The notes: generated from the sequence alone by a model not told the origin. A DNA stretch of 64,000 nucleotides from Mesorhizobium sp. (GCA_004963905.1 SUGL01000011.1:98429-162428); one strand, 5' to 3'. Positions 50,576 to 60,872 are shown, counted from the stretch's first letter. Program-made: numbers and translations.

Positions 50576-50999
50576 AGGCCGCCGCGGCCGAATCGATCTT
50601 GCCGGCGCGCTTCTTGCGCGAGAAATCCATCTCGATCAGCGTCCGTTCCGCAGCGACTGTCGAAAGCCGTTCGTCCCACAGCACAAAGGGCAGGTCGGAC
50701 AGGGGCGCCATGTTGCGCGCGAAAGCGCGGGACTTTTGCGCGCGCGGCCCTTCCGATCCGTCCATGTTGACGGGAAGGCCGAGCACGATCGCCCCGACAT
50801 TGTCCTTCTCGAGCTGAGCCAGCAACTGGGCGGCATCGATCGAGAACTTCTTGCGCAGGATGACCGGGCGCGGATGGGCAAAGGACAGGCCGCGGTCCGA
50901 CACCGCCAGGCCGATCGTCTTGTCGCCGAGATCGAGGCCAGCGAGCGTGCGGCCGCCCACGAGCCTTGCCGGCAATTCCTCGATGCCGATGATGCTCAA
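50517..50999 (-). CDS. ruvX: putative Holliday junction resolvase (YqgF/RuvX)
   Basis: 160 residues. RNase H-like fold with [20 protein letters not shown] (first acidic strand), [33 protein letters not shown] and [17 protein letters not shown] (last acidic helix). The family acts in 16S rRNA 5' processing and possibly in Holliday junction cleavage. Tail-to-tail overlap of 59 bp with the DUF6105-like gene could give antisense pairing of the two mRNAs. Confidence 0.92.
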   Translation of the reverse strand: MSIIGIEELPARLVGGRTLAGLDLGDKTIGLAVSDRGLSFAHPRPVILRKKFSIDAAQLLAQLEKDNVGAIVLGLPVNMDGSEGPRAQKSRAFARNMAPLSDLPFVLWDERLSTVAAERTLIEMDFSRKKRAGKIDSAAAAFILQGALDRLQSLRRASQD

Positions 51000-51106
51000 C
51001 AGCCCTCCATGATCTTTCGCTGCGCGGCTTTTTGACAGGCCGCTGGACTTTCAATTTGCCGCCGGCGTTCTATCCTTTGATAACGGGAAAATCGAGGAAC
51101 GCATTC

Positions 51107-51814
51107 ATGAAACTCACCTGGTACGGCCATTCGGCATTCCGCATCGAGACAAAGGACGCCACCATCCTCATCGACCCCTATCTGGTCGGCAATCCTTCAT
51201 GGACGGGCGGCTGGGAAGGCCCGGCGGAAGGTGTGACGCATGTTCTCCTTACCCATGGCCACAACGACCATGTCAGCGGTTCGATCGAGGTGCTGAACAA
51301 GAGTGGCGCCATGCTGGTCGCCAATTTCGAGGTCTGCATGTATCTGGTCGGCCAGGGCGTCAGCGACAAGGAGATCAACCCCGGCAATATCGGCGGCACC
51401 GTCGATTGCGGTCCCTTCACCACCACCTTCGTCCAGGCGCTGCACTCCTCCTCCTTCGGCGGGCAGGGCGGCACCAATACCTATCTCGGCAATCCGGGCG
51501 GGCTGGTGCTGCATTTCCCGGAGGAGAAGACGCTCTACCACATGGGCGACACCGACATCTTCTCCGACATGGGGCTGATCAACGAGCTGCATGAGCCGAA
51601 GATCGGCATCGTGCCCATAGGCGACCGCTTCACCATGGGCGGCGCGGTGGCGGCCCTTGCCTGCCGCCGCTTTTTCAGCTTCGACACGGTCGTCCCCTGC
51701 CATTTCGGCACCTTCCCGATCATCGACCAGACCGCTGACAAATTCGTGGCCGGCATGGAAGGATCCGGCGTCAAGGTGGCGCTGCCGGAGAAAGGCAAAG
51801 CGATCGCGATCTAG
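51107..51814 (+). CDS. UPF0173-type metallo-beta-lactamase-fold hydrolase
   Basis: 235 residues from ATG 51107. Metal-binding motifs of the fold are plain: [21 protein letters not shown] (HxHxDH), [22 protein letters not shown] and [12 protein letters not shown]. The family (UPF0173, YtkL-like) is present across bacteria and archaea, with poorly known substrate. Single gene, divergent from ruvX. Confidence 0.93.
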   Translation: MKLTWYGHSAFRIETKDATILIDPYLVGNPSWTGGWEGPAEGVTHVLLTHGHNDHVSGSIEVLNKSGAMLVANFEVCMYLVGQGVSDKEINPGNIGGTVDCGPFTTTFVQALHSSSFGGQGGTNTYLGNPGGLVLHFPEEKTLYHMGDTDIFSDMGLINELHEPKIGIVPIGDRFTMGGAVAALACRRFFSFDTVVPCHFGTFPIIDQTADKFVAGMEGSGVKVALPEKGKAIAI

Positions 51815-51944
51815 ACGCTTCGCCCTGTTGCGCTGCCTTTGGCGGCGCCCGAAGCATCCGTAGCCGGTCCGCCCGGCATGATCGATGTTGCGCCGCAAGC
51901 GTCGCGCCGCTATAGCCCGCACTGGTTTTCCCGAGGCAACAAAC

Positions 51945-52232
51945 ATGTCCGTTGATCTTCAGACCGTTAAGCGCGTCGCGCACCTTGCCCGCATCGCGGT
52001 GAGCGAGGAGGACGCCGAACGCATGACCGGCGAACTGAACGCCATCCTTGGCTTCGTCGAGCAACTGAACGAGGTCGATGTCTCCGGCGTCGAGCCGATG
52101 ACCTCGGTCACGCCGATGGAGATGAAGAAGCGCCAGGACGTCGTCACCGACGGCAGCAAGGCGGCCGACATCGTCGCCAACGCGCCGGCCACGGACGAGA
52201 ATTTCTTCCTCGTTCCCAAGGTCGTGGAGTAG
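51945..52232 (+). CDS. gatC: Asp-tRNA(Asn)/Glu-tRNA(Gln) amidotransferase subunit C
   Basis: 95 residues from ATG 51945. GatC pattern: [40 protein letters not shown], and the extended tail [16 protein letters not shown] that wraps GatA and GatB. It is needed for formation of Gln-tRNA and Asn-tRNA by transamidation. A GNAT gene is interposed before gatA. Confidence 0.95.
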   Translation: MSVDLQTVKRVAHLARIAVSEEDAERMTGELNAILGFVEQLNEVDVSGVEPMTSVTPMEMKKRQDVVTDGSKAADIVANAPATDENFFLVPKVVE

Positions 52233-52238
52233 GGCACG

Positions 52239-52697
52239 ATGGCCGTCGAGATCGCCGTCGAGACCCCCTTGCAGGACGATGTGCGCGCGCTGGTGGCGGA
52301 GCTCAATGTGACGTTGCTCGAACTGACGCCGCCGGAACATTGCTACCACCTGAGCGTCGAGCAGATGGCCGGCGAAGATACGACCGTGTTCATCGCCCGC
52401 GACGGCGGCCTTGCCGTCGCCTGCGGCGCGCTGAAGCGCCACGGCGATGCGACCGGCGAGGTCAAGCGCATGTATACGCGGCCATCGCATCGCGGCCAGA
52501 AGATCGGCGCGCAAATCGTCCAACGGGTCGAAGCGCTTGCGCGGCAGGAAGGGCTGAAGCGCCTGGTTCTCGAAACCGGCGATCGCCACCCTGCCGCCTG
52601 GACCGTCTATGAACGTGCCGGTTTTTCGCGTTGCGGCCCGGTACTGGATTATCCCGATTCCAAGTGGTCGGTGTTTTACGAAAAGAGCCTTGCCTGA
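52239..52697 (+). CDS. GNAT family N-acetyltransferase between gatC and gatA
   Basis: 152 residues. The acetyl-CoA motif is [20 protein letters not shown] with the following helix, then [20 protein letters not shown] and [10 protein letters not shown]. The start is 6 bp behind gatC and the stop shares one base with the gatA ATG (TGATG), so it is fully embedded in the amidotransferase operon. Acceptor substrate unknown. Confidence 0.9.
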   Translation: MAVEIAVETPLQDDVRALVAELNVTLLELTPPEHCYHLSVEQMAGEDTTVFIARDGGLAVACGALKRHGDATGEVKRMYTRPSHRGQKIGAQIVQRVEALARQEGLKRLVLETGDRHPAAWTVYERAGFSRCGPVLDYPDSKWSVFYEKSLA

Positions 52698-54262
52698 TGA
52701 GCGACCTCACACATCTCACCATTTCCGAGGCCCGCGCCAAGCTGCGCGGCAAGGAGATTTCGGCTGCCGAGATCACCGAGGCCTATCTCTCGGCGATCGA
52801 CCGCGCCAATCCGGTGCTCAATGCCTATATCGCGGTGACCGCCGACAAGGCGCGCGACATGGCCAAGGCTTCCGACGCCAAGCTGGCCCGGGGCGAGGGC
52901 GGGGCGCTCGAAGGCGTTCCGCTCGGCATCAAGGACCTGTTCGCCACCGAAGGCGTCCACACCCAGGCCTGCAGCCATGTGCTTGACGGCTTCAAGCCGC
53001 GCTATGAATCGACCGTCACGGCCAATCTCTGGGCCGACGGCGCCGTCATGCTCGGCAAGCTCAACATGGACGAGTTCGCCATGGGCTCGTCCAACGAGAC
53101 CTCTTATTACGGCCCGGTCATCAACCCGTGGCGGCGCTCGCGCCTCGATACGGTGGTGATGCCGACGACGCATCAGGGCGACGGCGGCTTCGTCTCGGCC
53201 GGAGGCGCGAAGACCCTGCGCACGCTGGACAATGCACAGCTCGTGCCGGGCGGCTCTTCCGGCGGATCGGCCTCGGCTGTCGCCGCCTTCCTCTGCGCCG
53301 GCGCCACCGCGACCGACACCGGCGGCTCGATCCGCCAGCCGGCAGCGTTCACGGGCACGGTCGGCATCAAACCGACCTATGGCCGCTGCTCGCGCTGGGG
53401 CGTGGTCGCCTTCGCTTCGTCGCTCGATCAGGCCGGGCCGATCGCGCGCGACGTGCGCGACGCCGCGATCCTGTTGAAGTCGATGGCCTCCTCCGACCCG
53501 AAGGACACGACGTCGGTCGACCGGCCGGTGCCGGACTACGAAGCGGTGATCGGCAAGCCGATCAAGGGCATGAAGGTCGGCATCCCGAAGGAGTACCGCG
53601 TCGACGGCATGCCGGAGGACATCGAGGCGCTGTGGCAGAAGGGCATTGCCTGGTTGAAGGATGCCGGCGCCGAGATCGTCGACATCTCGCTGCCGCACAC
53701 CAAATACGCGCTGCCGGCCTATTACATCGTGGCGCCCGCGGAAGCCTCGTCCAACCTCGCGCGCTATGACGGCGTGCGCTACGGGTTGCGCGAGCCCGGC
53801 AAGGACATTGTCGACATGTACGAGAAGACGCGCGCCGCCGGCTTCGGCCGCGAGGTCAAGCGCCGCATCATGATCGGCACCTATGTGCTGTCGGCGGGCT
53901 ACTACGACGCCTATTACCTGCAGGCGCAGAAGGTGCGCACGCTGATCAAGCGCGACTTCGAGAGCGTCTTTGCCGCCGGCGTCGACGTCATCCTGACGCC
54001 GGCGACGCCGTCCGCCGCTTTCGGTATTGCCGACGAGGACATGAATTCCGATCCGGTGAAAATGTATCTCAACGACATCTTCACGGTGACGGTGAACATG
54101 GCCGGACTGCCCGGCATCTCGGTGCCGGCTGGCCTCGACGGCAAGGGCCTGCCGCTCGGCCTGCAGCTCATCGGCCGGCCGTTCGATGAGGAAACGCTGT
54201 TCCAGACCGCCCATGTCATCGAACAGGCGGCGGGCAGGTTCCAGCCGGACAAGTGGTGGTAA
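52697..54262 (+). CDS. gatA: Asp-tRNA(Asn)/Glu-tRNA(Gln) amidotransferase subunit A
   Basis: 521 residues from ATG 52697. Amidase-signature triad Lys79 ([10 protein letters not shown]), cis-Ser in [11 protein letters not shown] (187/188) and nucleophile Ser211 ([10 protein letters not shown]). It frees ammonia from glutamine for GatB. Compared with the usual length of about 493 there is an extra block of about 28 residues between PWRR (147) and DNAQLVPGG (178), containing [20 protein letters not shown], just before the cis-Ser loop. Confidence 0.96.
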   Translation: MSDLTHLTISEARAKLRGKEISAAEITEAYLSAIDRANPVLNAYIAVTADKARDMAKASDAKLARGEGGALEGVPLGIKDLFATEGVHTQACSHVLDGFKPRYESTVTANLWADGAVMLGKLNMDEFAMGSSNETSYYGPVINPWRRSRLDTVVMPTTHQGDGGFVSAGGAKTLRTLDNAQLVPGGSSGGSASAVAAFLCAGATATDTGGSIRQPAAFTGTVGIKPTYGRCSRWGVVAFASSLDQAGPIARDVRDAAILLKSMASSDPKDTTSVDRPVPDYEAVIGKPIKGMKVGIPKEYRVDGMPEDIEALWQKGIAWLKDAGAEIVDISLPHTKYALPAYYIVAPAEASSNLARYDGVRYGLREPGKDIVDMYEKTRAAGFGREVKRRIMIGTYVLSAGYYDAYYLQAQKVRTLIKRDFESVFAAGVDVILTPATPSAAFGIADEDMNSDPVKMYLNDIFTVTVNMAGLPGISVPAGLDGKGLPLGLQLIGRPFDEETLFQTAHVIEQAAGRFQPDKWW

Positions 54263-54292
54263 CGTTGTCCCTCATCTGAAACGGGGTGAGGG

Positions 54293-55090
54293 ATGTTCTA
54301 CTATCTTTCCAAGATCCTCTGGTTCTTCATCCAGCCGCTGAACCTGTCGATCTTCCTGCTGCTTGCAGGTTTGTTGGCGGCGCTCGTCGGCCGCCGTCGG
54401 CTGGCTGCCACCGGCAGCGTGCTCGCCTTCGTGATCCTCGCCCTTTCGGCCTGGACCTCGCTCGGCGCGATGATGCTCAATCCATTGGAAGAGCGCTTCC
54501 CCAAGCCGCCGCTGCCGGCCAAGGTCGACGGCATCGTCGTGCTCGGCGGCGGCCTCGAGGGCGCCATCAACCTCGCGCGTGGCGGCTACGAGCTGAACAG
54601 CGGCGGCGACCGCATGGTCGAGACCGCGATCCTCGCCCGCCGCTTCCCGCAAGCGAAGGTGGTCGTCTCCGGCGGGAATGGCGAGCTTTTCTTCGACGGC
54701 GAGGGCGATGCCGATACCGCGCCACGTTTGCTCACCGCCCTGGGTGTTTCGGCGGATCGCCTGGTTCTCGAGAACAAGTCGCGCAATACCCATGAGAATG
54801 CGGTCTTCACGCGCAGGCTGGTCGACCCGAAGCCGGGCGAGACATGGCTGCTGGTGACGTCCGCCTTCCACATGCCGCGCGCCAAGGCCCTCTTTGACAA
54901 GGCAGGTTTTCCAACCGTTCCCTGGCCGGTCGACTACCGCACGTCAGGCCGCGAAGGCATCGGCCTCTACCGCGACAACCCGGCCGATGCGCTGCAGGCG
55001 ACCACGATGGCAATCCGCGAATGGATCGGGCTCTTCGCCTACTGGCTGTCGGGCCGCATCGACCGGCCTTTCCCGACGCCGGGCGGCTGA
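54293..55090 (+). CDS. YdcF/ElyC-family DUF218 membrane protein
   Basis: 265 residues. Two N-terminal membrane segments (about 10-30 and 37-58), then a periplasmic DUF218 domain with GIVVLGGGLEGAINLARGGY, VVVSGGNGELFFDGEGDADT, LENKSRNTHENAVFTRRL and LLVTSAFHMPRAKALFDKAG. ElyC-type relatives act in envelope or peptidoglycan-lipid homeostasis. The last 52 bp overlap the end of the convergent DUF599 gene. Confidence 0.88.
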   Translation: MFYYLSKILWFFIQPLNLSIFLLLAGLLAALVGRRRLAATGSVLAFVILALSAWTSLGAMMLNPLEERFPKPPLPAKVDGIVVLGGGLEGAINLARGGYELNSGGDRMVETAILARRFPQAKVVVSGGNGELFFDGEGDADTAPRLLTALGVSADRLVLENKSRNTHENAVFTRRLVDPKPGETWLLVTSAFHMPRAKALFDKAGFPTVPWPVDYRTSGREGIGLYRDNPADALQATTMAIREWIGLFAYWLSGRIDRPFPTPGG

Positions 55091-55782
55091 CCGAGCACGG
55101 CTTGCCTTGCGGCCGAGAAGAACTGGCGCCGCACCAGCACCGCAAGCAGCACCAGCGTCGACAGGACGAACACTACCGGGTCGACGAACCAGCCGAGATA
55201 GCCGATCGAGAAGAAGACGGCGCGCAGACCGGAATTGAAGTGCTTGCCGGCAAGCACGTTCATGCGCGTCGCGCGCCACACCGCCGTCTCGCTGACGGGA
55301 TTGCGCGAGGCCTCGCCATGCGGGATCGGCACGGCGCCGATGAGGATCGAGCAGTAGTTGAACAGCCGGTAGGCCCAACCGAATTTGAAGAAGGCGAAGG
55401 CAAGGATCAGCACCAGGCCGAACACCTTGGTCTGGAAGGTCTCGCGTGATGAAGCCGCGCCGAACGGCAGGTCGGCCAGCACCTGGAGGACGCGGTCGGA
55501 TGCGCCGAGCAGGGCGAAGCAGCCGCCGAGCGCGATCAGCGAGCTGGAGGCAAAGAAGGCGGTGCCTTGCTGCAAGCCGTTCATGATCGCGGTGTCGACG
55601 ATGCGCACCTCGCGCTCGGCCATGTTGCGCATCCAGGCCTCGCGCTGGGCGTTCATCGCGGTCGTCAGCGACACGCGGCTGATCAGCTTGCCGTCCGAGG
55701 CCAGCGTGTGCAGCACCCAGACGACCAGGAAGAAAGCCAGCGCCGCCACATCGGCGGCGGAAAGATGGATGGAATCGCCCAT
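55039..55782 (-). CDS. DUF599 integral membrane protein
   Basis: 247 residues from ATG 55782. Four membrane segments; family stretches include MGDSIHLSAADVAALAFFLV, TAMNAQREAWMRNMAEREVR, VDTAIMNGLQQGTAFFASSS and the RATRMNVLAGKHFNSGLRAV loop before the last pair. DUF599 proteins have no known activity. An upstream start (55830) is possible but lacks family support. Confidence 0.87.
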   Translation of the reverse strand: MGDSIHLSAADVAALAFFLVVWVLHTLASDGKLISRVSLTTAMNAQREAWMRNMAEREVRIVDTAIMNGLQQGTAFFASSSLIALGGCFALLGASDRVLQVLADLPFGAASSRETFQTKVFGLVLILAFAFFKFGWAYRLFNYCSILIGAVPIPHGEASRNPVSETAVWRATRMNVLAGKHFNSGLRAVFFSIGYLGWFVDPVVFVLSTLVLLAVLVRRQFFSAARQAVLGQPPGVGKGRSMRPDSQ

Positions 55783-55957
55783 GCATTCTTCTACCACAGG
55801 CCCGGCGGGCACTTCGACGGGCAGAGGCAAGCGCCGGAGGATGTCGCTGCCGGAGCAGACAAGGTCGGCAGACGCGGCGACGCCGCACGCAAAACAGCGG
55901 AAACATCGCAGGAATTCCTATATGTGATTTTCAAGCGGCCCCAGGAGACAACGGCGC

Positions 55958-57361
55958 GTGTTCCTTTCGGTTTTCGACCTGTTCAAGATCGGCATCGGTC
56001 CATCGAGCTCGCACACGATGGGGCCGATGACGGCCGCGCGCCGCTTTCTGGACGAGATCCTCGCCGACGACTGGCCGCGCCCCGCGGGCGTCAAGGTCGA
56101 TCGCATCGGCGCCAGCCTGCACGGCTCGCTCGCCTACACCGGCATTGGCCATGGCTCGGACCGCGCCGTCGTCCTGGGCTTGGCCGGCCAGACGCCTCAG
56201 ACGGTCGATCCGGATGAGGCTGATGGTATCGTTGCCCGCATCGGAGCAGACAAGCGGATTTCGCCGCCTGGGCATCCGTCCTATCGCTTCGACCCGGCCA
56301 AGGACCTGGTGCTCGACCGCAAAACGCCGCTGACCGGCCACGCCAACGGCATGGCCTTCTATGCCTATGACGCATCCGACCGGCTGCTGCTCAAGCGCAT
56401 CTACTATTCGATCGGCGGCGGCTTCGTCGTCTCCGAGGAAGAATTGCAGCGCATGAAGGCCAAGGGCTCGGTGACGACCGAGGGCAAGAAAGTGCCGTAT
56501 CCGTTCAAGAACGCCGTCGAGATGCTGGCGATGGCGGCCAAGAGCGGGCTTTCCATCGCCGAGATGAAGCGCGTCAACGAGGAAAAGCACATGTCGCGCG
56601 AGGAGCTCGATGCCGGCCTCGACGCGATCTGGAGCGCCATGAAAGGCTGCATCGATCGCGGCCTGTCGCAGGACGGCGTCATGCCCGGCGGCTTGAAGGT
56701 GCGCCGCCGCGCGCGCCAGCTGCACGACAAGCTGCAGGAGCAGTGGCAGCAGAACCGGCCCAATCCCTTGCTCGCCAATGACTGGCTGTCGATCTATGCC
56801 ATGGCCGTCAACGAGGAGAACGCCGCCGGCGGACGCGTGGTGACCGCGCCGACCAACGGTGCCGCCGGCACGCTGCCGGCGGTGCTGCGCTACTGGCTGC
56901 ATTTCCATCCCGAGGCCGACCAGCCGAGCATCCGCGATTTTCTGCTGACGGCAGCAGCCGTCGGCGGCATCATCAAGTCCAATGCGTCGATTTCCGGCGC
57001 CGAGGTCGGCTGCCAGGGCGAGGTGGGGTCCGCCTCGGCGATGGCTGCCGCTGGGCTCTGCGCCGTCATGGGCGGCACGCCGGAGCAGGTCGAGAACGCC
57101 GCCGAGATCGCGCTCGAACATCATCTCGGCATGACTTGCGATCCTGTCGGTGGCCTGGTGCAGGTACCATGCATCGAGCGCAATGCGCTGGGCGCGGTCA
57201 AGGCGGTGACCGCCGCCTCGCTCGCCATCAAGGGCGACGGCACGCATTTCGTGCCGCTGGACGCAGCGATCGAAACCATGCGTCAGACCGGCCTCGACAT
57301 GAACGAGAAATACAAGGAAACCAGCCTCGGCGGGCTGGCCGTCAACGTGGTCGAATGTTGA
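55958..57361 (+). CDS. sdaA: L-serine ammonia-lyase, iron-sulfur type
   Basis: 467 residues from GTG 55958 behind CCAGGAGACA. It deaminates serine to pyruvate. N-terminal beta domain [21 protein letters not shown], Cys residues of the [4Fe-4S] site in [20 protein letters not shown], and [20 protein letters not shown]. Single-chain form with domains in the E. coli SdaA order. DUF1489 follows at 72 bp. Confidence 0.96.
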   Translation: MFLSVFDLFKIGIGPSSSHTMGPMTAARRFLDEILADDWPRPAGVKVDRIGASLHGSLAYTGIGHGSDRAVVLGLAGQTPQTVDPDEADGIVARIGADKRISPPGHPSYRFDPAKDLVLDRKTPLTGHANGMAFYAYDASDRLLLKRIYYSIGGGFVVSEEELQRMKAKGSVTTEGKKVPYPFKNAVEMLAMAAKSGLSIAEMKRVNEEKHMSREELDAGLDAIWSAMKGCIDRGLSQDGVMPGGLKVRRRARQLHDKLQEQWQQNRPNPLLANDWLSIYAMAVNEENAAGGRVVTAPTNGAAGTLPAVLRYWLHFHPEADQPSIRDFLLTAAAVGGIIKSNASISGAEVGCQGEVGSASAMAAAGLCAVMGGTPEQVENAAEIALEHHLGMTCDPVGGLVQVPCIERNALGAVKAVTAASLAIKGDGTHFVPLDAAIETMRQTGLDMNEKYKETSLGGLAVNVVEC

Positions 57362-57433
57362 GGGGCCGACTGGTCTTGTGGAGAAGCCGCTCCAGGCGTT
57401 GACGCTTTGGCCTTCGTGGCTACATCTTGGGCC

Positions 57434-57871
57434 ATGTCTCTCAATCTCATCAAGCTCTGTGTCGGCTGCGACAGCGTCGAGGATTTGGAAGAGTGGATCG
57501 CGTTCCGCCTCGACGAGCGGCGCCGCGCCGGCGAGCCGGCCGAGCACTGGCACACCACCCGCATGGTGCCGACTCGGGGCGAGGAGATCACCGACGGCGG
57601 CTCGCTCTACTGGGTGATCAAGGGCAACGTGCAGTGCCGGCAGCTGATCACCGAGATCCGGCCTTTCGTTGACGGCGAAGGCATCGGCCGCTGCCATCTG
57701 GTCCTTGACCCTGAAGTGGTGCGCACCGACTGGCAGCCGCGCCGCGCCTTCCAGGGCTGGCGCTATCTCAAGCCTTCCGACGCTCCGGCCGATCTCGGCA
57801 AGGGCAAGGCCGCACTGGCCGAGATGCCGCCGAAACTGCGCCTGGAGCTTGCCGAACTCGGCCTGCTCTAA
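57434..57871 (+). CDS. DUF1489 family protein
   Basis: 145 residues from ATG 57434. Family pattern: MSLNLIKLCVGCDSVEDLEE, HWHTTRMVPTRGEEITDGGS, LYWVIKGNVQCRQLITEIRP, CHLVLDPEVVRTDWQPRRAF then QGWRYLKP. DUF1489 is near-universal in alphaproteobacteria and of unknown function; the fixed Cys and His residues suggest nucleic-acid or metal binding, by inference only. Confidence 0.92.
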   Translation: MSLNLIKLCVGCDSVEDLEEWIAFRLDERRRAGEPAEHWHTTRMVPTRGEEITDGGSLYWVIKGNVQCRQLITEIRPFVDGEGIGRCHLVLDPEVVRTDWQPRRAFQGWRYLKPSDAPADLGKGKAALAEMPPKLRLELAELGLL

Positions 57872-57990
57872 CTCGGTATCGCACTGTCATTTGGCGGCTG
57901 GCCTCGCTGCTCGTCCAATGTGGGACTTGCAAGCACGGCGACCGCGCCCCATCCTGATTAGAGACGCAATCATCCGGACGATGCAAACCG

Positions 57991-58689
57991 ATGGGCGTGA
58001 TCATCGCGTTGGCGGCCCTGCTGCTGGTGCTTTTCGGCGCCGCCACTATCTTCGTGCGCGCCGATGCCGCCACGATGGCGGACAATCTCAGAACCCTTGG
58101 ACCTGCGCTGCTGGGGCTGATCGGCACGGCCATGCTCGTTGTCGGCCGCAGCGGCATCGGCGGGCTACTCCTGATGGCGGCGGTCGGCTGGTATGCCTGG
58201 ATGCGATCGAAGCGGCCGCTCGCCAAACCTGTGGCGGCCAAACGCTCGACCGTGCGCACCGCGGCTCTCGAAATGGATCTCGACCACGATAGCGGCAAGC
58301 TCGAGGGCCTGGTTCTCGCCGGCCACTATGAAGGTAAGATGCTTGGCGCGATGGGAATTGCGGACCTGCAGCAACTCCATGCCGAGCTGCGGCCCGATCC
58401 GGAAAGCCGCCAGCTCTTAGAGACGTATCTTGACGGCCGTTTTCCCGTCTGGCGCAAGAACGCGCAGCCGGACAGTAGCGAAGGGCTGGGTGTTGCGCCA
58501 GGTGCGGGCGCCATGACTAAGGAGGAGGCCTACAAGATCCTTGGTCTTGAAGCGGGGGCTGCCGCGGCGGATATCCGCAAGGCGCATCGCCGCCTGATGC
58601 AGCGCCTGAACGCCGATGTCGGCGGCACGTCTGTCCTGGCGGCGCGAATCAATGAAGCCAAGGACGTCTTGCTCTCCAATCACGACTAG
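57991..58689 (+). CDS. membrane-anchored J-like protein with altered HPD motif
   Basis: 232 residues. Three N-terminal hydrophobic segments (2-22, 35-49 and 53-70), a middle region with AALEMDLDHDSGKLEGLVLA and EGKMLGAMGIADLQQLHAEL, and a C-terminal Tim14-like J domain EAYKILGLEAGAAAADIRKA then HRRLMQRLNADVGGTSVLAA and RINEAKDVLL. The HPD triad reads Asn207-Ala208-Asp209, so DnaK stimulation is probably lost. Similar anchored J proteins are common in Rhizobiales. Confidence 0.85.
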   Translation: MGVIIALAALLLVLFGAATIFVRADAATMADNLRTLGPALLGLIGTAMLVVGRSGIGGLLLMAAVGWYAWMRSKRPLAKPVAAKRSTVRTAALEMDLDHDSGKLEGLVLAGHYEGKMLGAMGIADLQQLHAELRPDPESRQLLETYLDGRFPVWRKNAQPDSSEGLGVAPGAGAMTKEEAYKILGLEAGAAAADIRKAHRRLMQRLNADVGGTSVLAARINEAKDVLLSNHD

Positions 58690-58730
58690 TCTCCTTCGAC
58701 GCGGAACTTCCCGGGAGGTTCAAAAGCCGC

Positions 58731-60182
58731 CTATTGCTGGACGGCGTAGCACGAGATTTTCTTTCGCTTCAGGGCATCGCAGGCCTTCCAGGCGGCGTCC
58801 TTCGACCCGAACCCGCCGAAACGGGCGCGGTAATAGGTGACGCCGTCCTTGTCGAACGCGACCGTGAAGCCCTCAGCGTCCGCAAGAACCTTCGGCGCCT
58901 GCTTGCTCGTCTTGTCGAGGAGGGCCTTGGCCCCCGACTGCGTGGGCGAGGAGGCGACCTGCACCACCCATCCCGACGGCACCGACGAGGTCTTGACCGG
59001 ATCGACGGACGGCGCGGGGGCCGGAGCCGGCTCGGCGTAGGCGGCAACGGCCTGGGATGCAGTCTCTGTCTGCGACGCGGTTTCTTGAGGCGCGGGGGCC
59101 GGAGCCATGGCGGCCACGGCAACCGTCTTCACCTTCCTGACCTGGATCACCGGCTTGGTCTCCTCGGCGATCGGGGTGCTGTCGTCAGCCGCATTGTCGT
59201 CGGCCGACGCGACTTCGGTGTCGTCGACGGCCGGTTTTTCGTCCGGGGTCGGCGCGTCATGCTTCGGCAGAAGGACCTTCGCCAGGGCCTTGATCGGATT
59301 GTCGCCGCCGGCCTTGGCGATCAGATTGCCGCCGCCGCGGGTCGAGGCGCGCGGCAGGTAGGTGTTGATCAGCGAGGCCATCTGGTTGTCGCGGCTGCGG
59401 CCGGAAGCGCCGCCCATCACCACGGCGACGAGGCGACGATCGCCATCGGCGACGGAGGAAACCAGGTTGTAGCCCGAAGCGCGCGTGTAGCCGGTCTTGA
59501 TCCCGTCGACGCCCTTGATGCGGCCGAGCAGGCGGTTGTGGCCGTTGATGCGCTGGCGGCCGTAAAGGAACGAGCGCTGCGAGAAATAGCCGTAGTATTG
59601 CGGGAAGTGCTCGCGGAGCGCGATGCCGAGCATGGCCATGTCGTGCGCCGTGGTGAACTGACCCGGATCGGGCAGGCCGTTGGCGTTGCGGAAGACGGTG
59701 CCGTTCATGCCGAGCTGGCGCGCCTTGGCCGTCATCATGCGGGCGAAATTGTCTTCGCTGCCGCCCAGCAACTCGCCAAGCGCGGTGGCCGAGTCGTTGG
59801 CGGACTTGGTCACCATCGACAGGATCGCGGTCTCGACCGGAACCGAGCCGCCGGCGCGCACGCCGAGCTTGGTCGGCGGCTCGGACGCGGCATGGGCCGA
59901 GTACGGCACCGGCGTGTTCTTGCTGATCCTGCCCTTCGCCAGCGCCTCGAAGGTCAGGTAGAGCGTCATCATCTTGGTGAGCGAGGCCGGATAGCGCCGG
60001 CCGTTGGCGTCGGCCGAATAGAGCACCTTGCCGGTCTTGGCGTCGACGACGATGGCCGCGGACTTCGCGGCGAGAGCCGATGCGACATCGGCGGCGACAA
60101 TCGTCACCGCGAGCGCGGCGACCATGATTGCCTTGAAGGAGAATGAAGATTTCGAGACGAAGCCCGACAACGCCTGACGCAC
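58731..60182 (-). CDS. dacA: D-alanyl-D-alanine carboxypeptidase with SPOR domain
   Basis: 483 residues from GTG 60182. Signal peptide about 1-38 (SFKAIMVAALAVTIVAADVA...). Penicillin-binding motifs: Ser67-x-x-Lys70 (ASLTKMM), Ser127-Ala-Asn129 and Lys229-Thr-Gly231 (GIKTGYTRASGYN). A Pro/Ala/Thr-rich linker (about 290-400) leads to a C-terminal SPOR domain (about 405-483; GWVVQVASSPTQSGAKALLD) that binds denuded septal peptidoglycan. It trims the terminal D-Ala of stem peptides. Symbol is by class; the paralogue cannot be fixed. Confidence 0.93.
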   Translation of the reverse strand: MRQALSGFVSKSSFSFKAIMVAALAVTIVAADVASALAAKSAAIVVDAKTGKVLYSADANGRRYPASLTKMMTLYLTFEALAKGRISKNTPVPYSAHAASEPPTKLGVRAGGSVPVETAILSMVTKSANDSATALGELLGGSEDNFARMMTAKARQLGMNGTVFRNANGLPDPGQFTTAHDMAMLGIALREHFPQYYGYFSQRSFLYGRQRINGHNRLLGRIKGVDGIKTGYTRASGYNLVSSVADGDRRLVAVVMGGASGRSRDNQMASLINTYLPRASTRGGGNLIAKAGGDNPIKALAKVLLPKHDAPTPDEKPAVDDTEVASADDNAADDSTPIAEETKPVIQVRKVKTVAVAAMAPAPAPQETASQTETASQAVAAYAEPAPAPAPSVDPVKTSSVPSGWVVQVASSPTQSGAKALLDKTSKQAPKVLADAEGFTVAFDKDGVTYYRARFGGFGSKDAAWKACDALKRKKISCYAVQQ

Positions 60183-60466
60183 CGCTACTTACCCTGAATT
60201 TTCGTTGCCCCGGAGGCGGCTGAGGGAGTGCCTGCCCCGCTTCCGGCCAAGCTATCGCGGGCAGCGTTACCAATCCGTTTATGGTAACCGCGGCGTTCAC
60301 CATTTTCCGGCGATTTGAGCCTCTGTTTATTCGAATTTTAGCCGTTGCGCCTCTCGGACCCTTGCGGCTAAAGGGAATCTTGACTTTTTGTGCAGCGCAC
60401 AATACATTCGATGCATTGCACAAGGGCGCCCGGGGCTAAAGGGCGTTTCAACCAAGGGAAAGTGAA

Positions 60467-60796
60467 ATGACCCAGACCTATGAGGACTTCACGAAATACG
60501 GCAAGGAGTTTGCCGACACCGGGCTGAAGAGCTTTGCCTCGCTCACCAAGGGCGCGCAGGCAATCGCCACCGAAGCCGGCGAATACACCAAGAAGAGCTT
60601 CGAGGCCGGCAGCGCCGCCTTCAAGAAGCTGTTCTCGGCCAAGTCGATCGAGAAGGCCATCGAGATCCAGACCGACTACGCCAAGCAGAGCTACGAGAGC
60701 TTCGTGGCCGAGGCCAGCAAGATCGGCAACCTCTATGCCGAGCTCGCCAAGGAAGCCTACAAGCCGTTCGAATCGGTCGTCGCCAAGGCGAAGTAA
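60467..60796 (+). CDS. phasin-family protein
   Basis: 109 residues, helical and Lys/Ala/Glu rich: MTQTYEDFTKYGKEFADTGL, TEAGEYTKKSFEAGSAAFKK, EKAIEIQTDYAKQSYESFVA and YAELAKEAYKPFESVVAKA. The pattern is phasin_2, proteins that coat polyhydroxyalkanoate granules. The start follows AAGGGAAAGTGAA. A strong terminator at 60842-60872 marks a monocistronic, probably highly expressed gene. Confidence 0.92.
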   Translation: MTQTYEDFTKYGKEFADTGLKSFASLTKGAQAIATEAGEYTKKSFEAGSAAFKKLFSAKSIEKAIEIQTDYAKQSYESFVAEASKIGNLYAELAKEAYKPFESVVAKAK

Positions 60797-60841
60797 TTTC
60801 GTCGGATCACATCTGACACGGCCTGCGGGCCCGCAGGAAGG

Positions 60842-60872
60842 ACCCGGTCGCGGAAGCGCGGCCGGGTTTTTT
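60842..60872 (+). terminator. rho-independent terminator of the phasin gene
   Basis: ACCCGGTCGCG-GAAG-CGCGGCCGGGT: an 11-bp stem with one T-G pair and a GAAG loop, followed by a run of six T (60867-60872). It is 46 bp after the stop. Confidence 0.92.
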
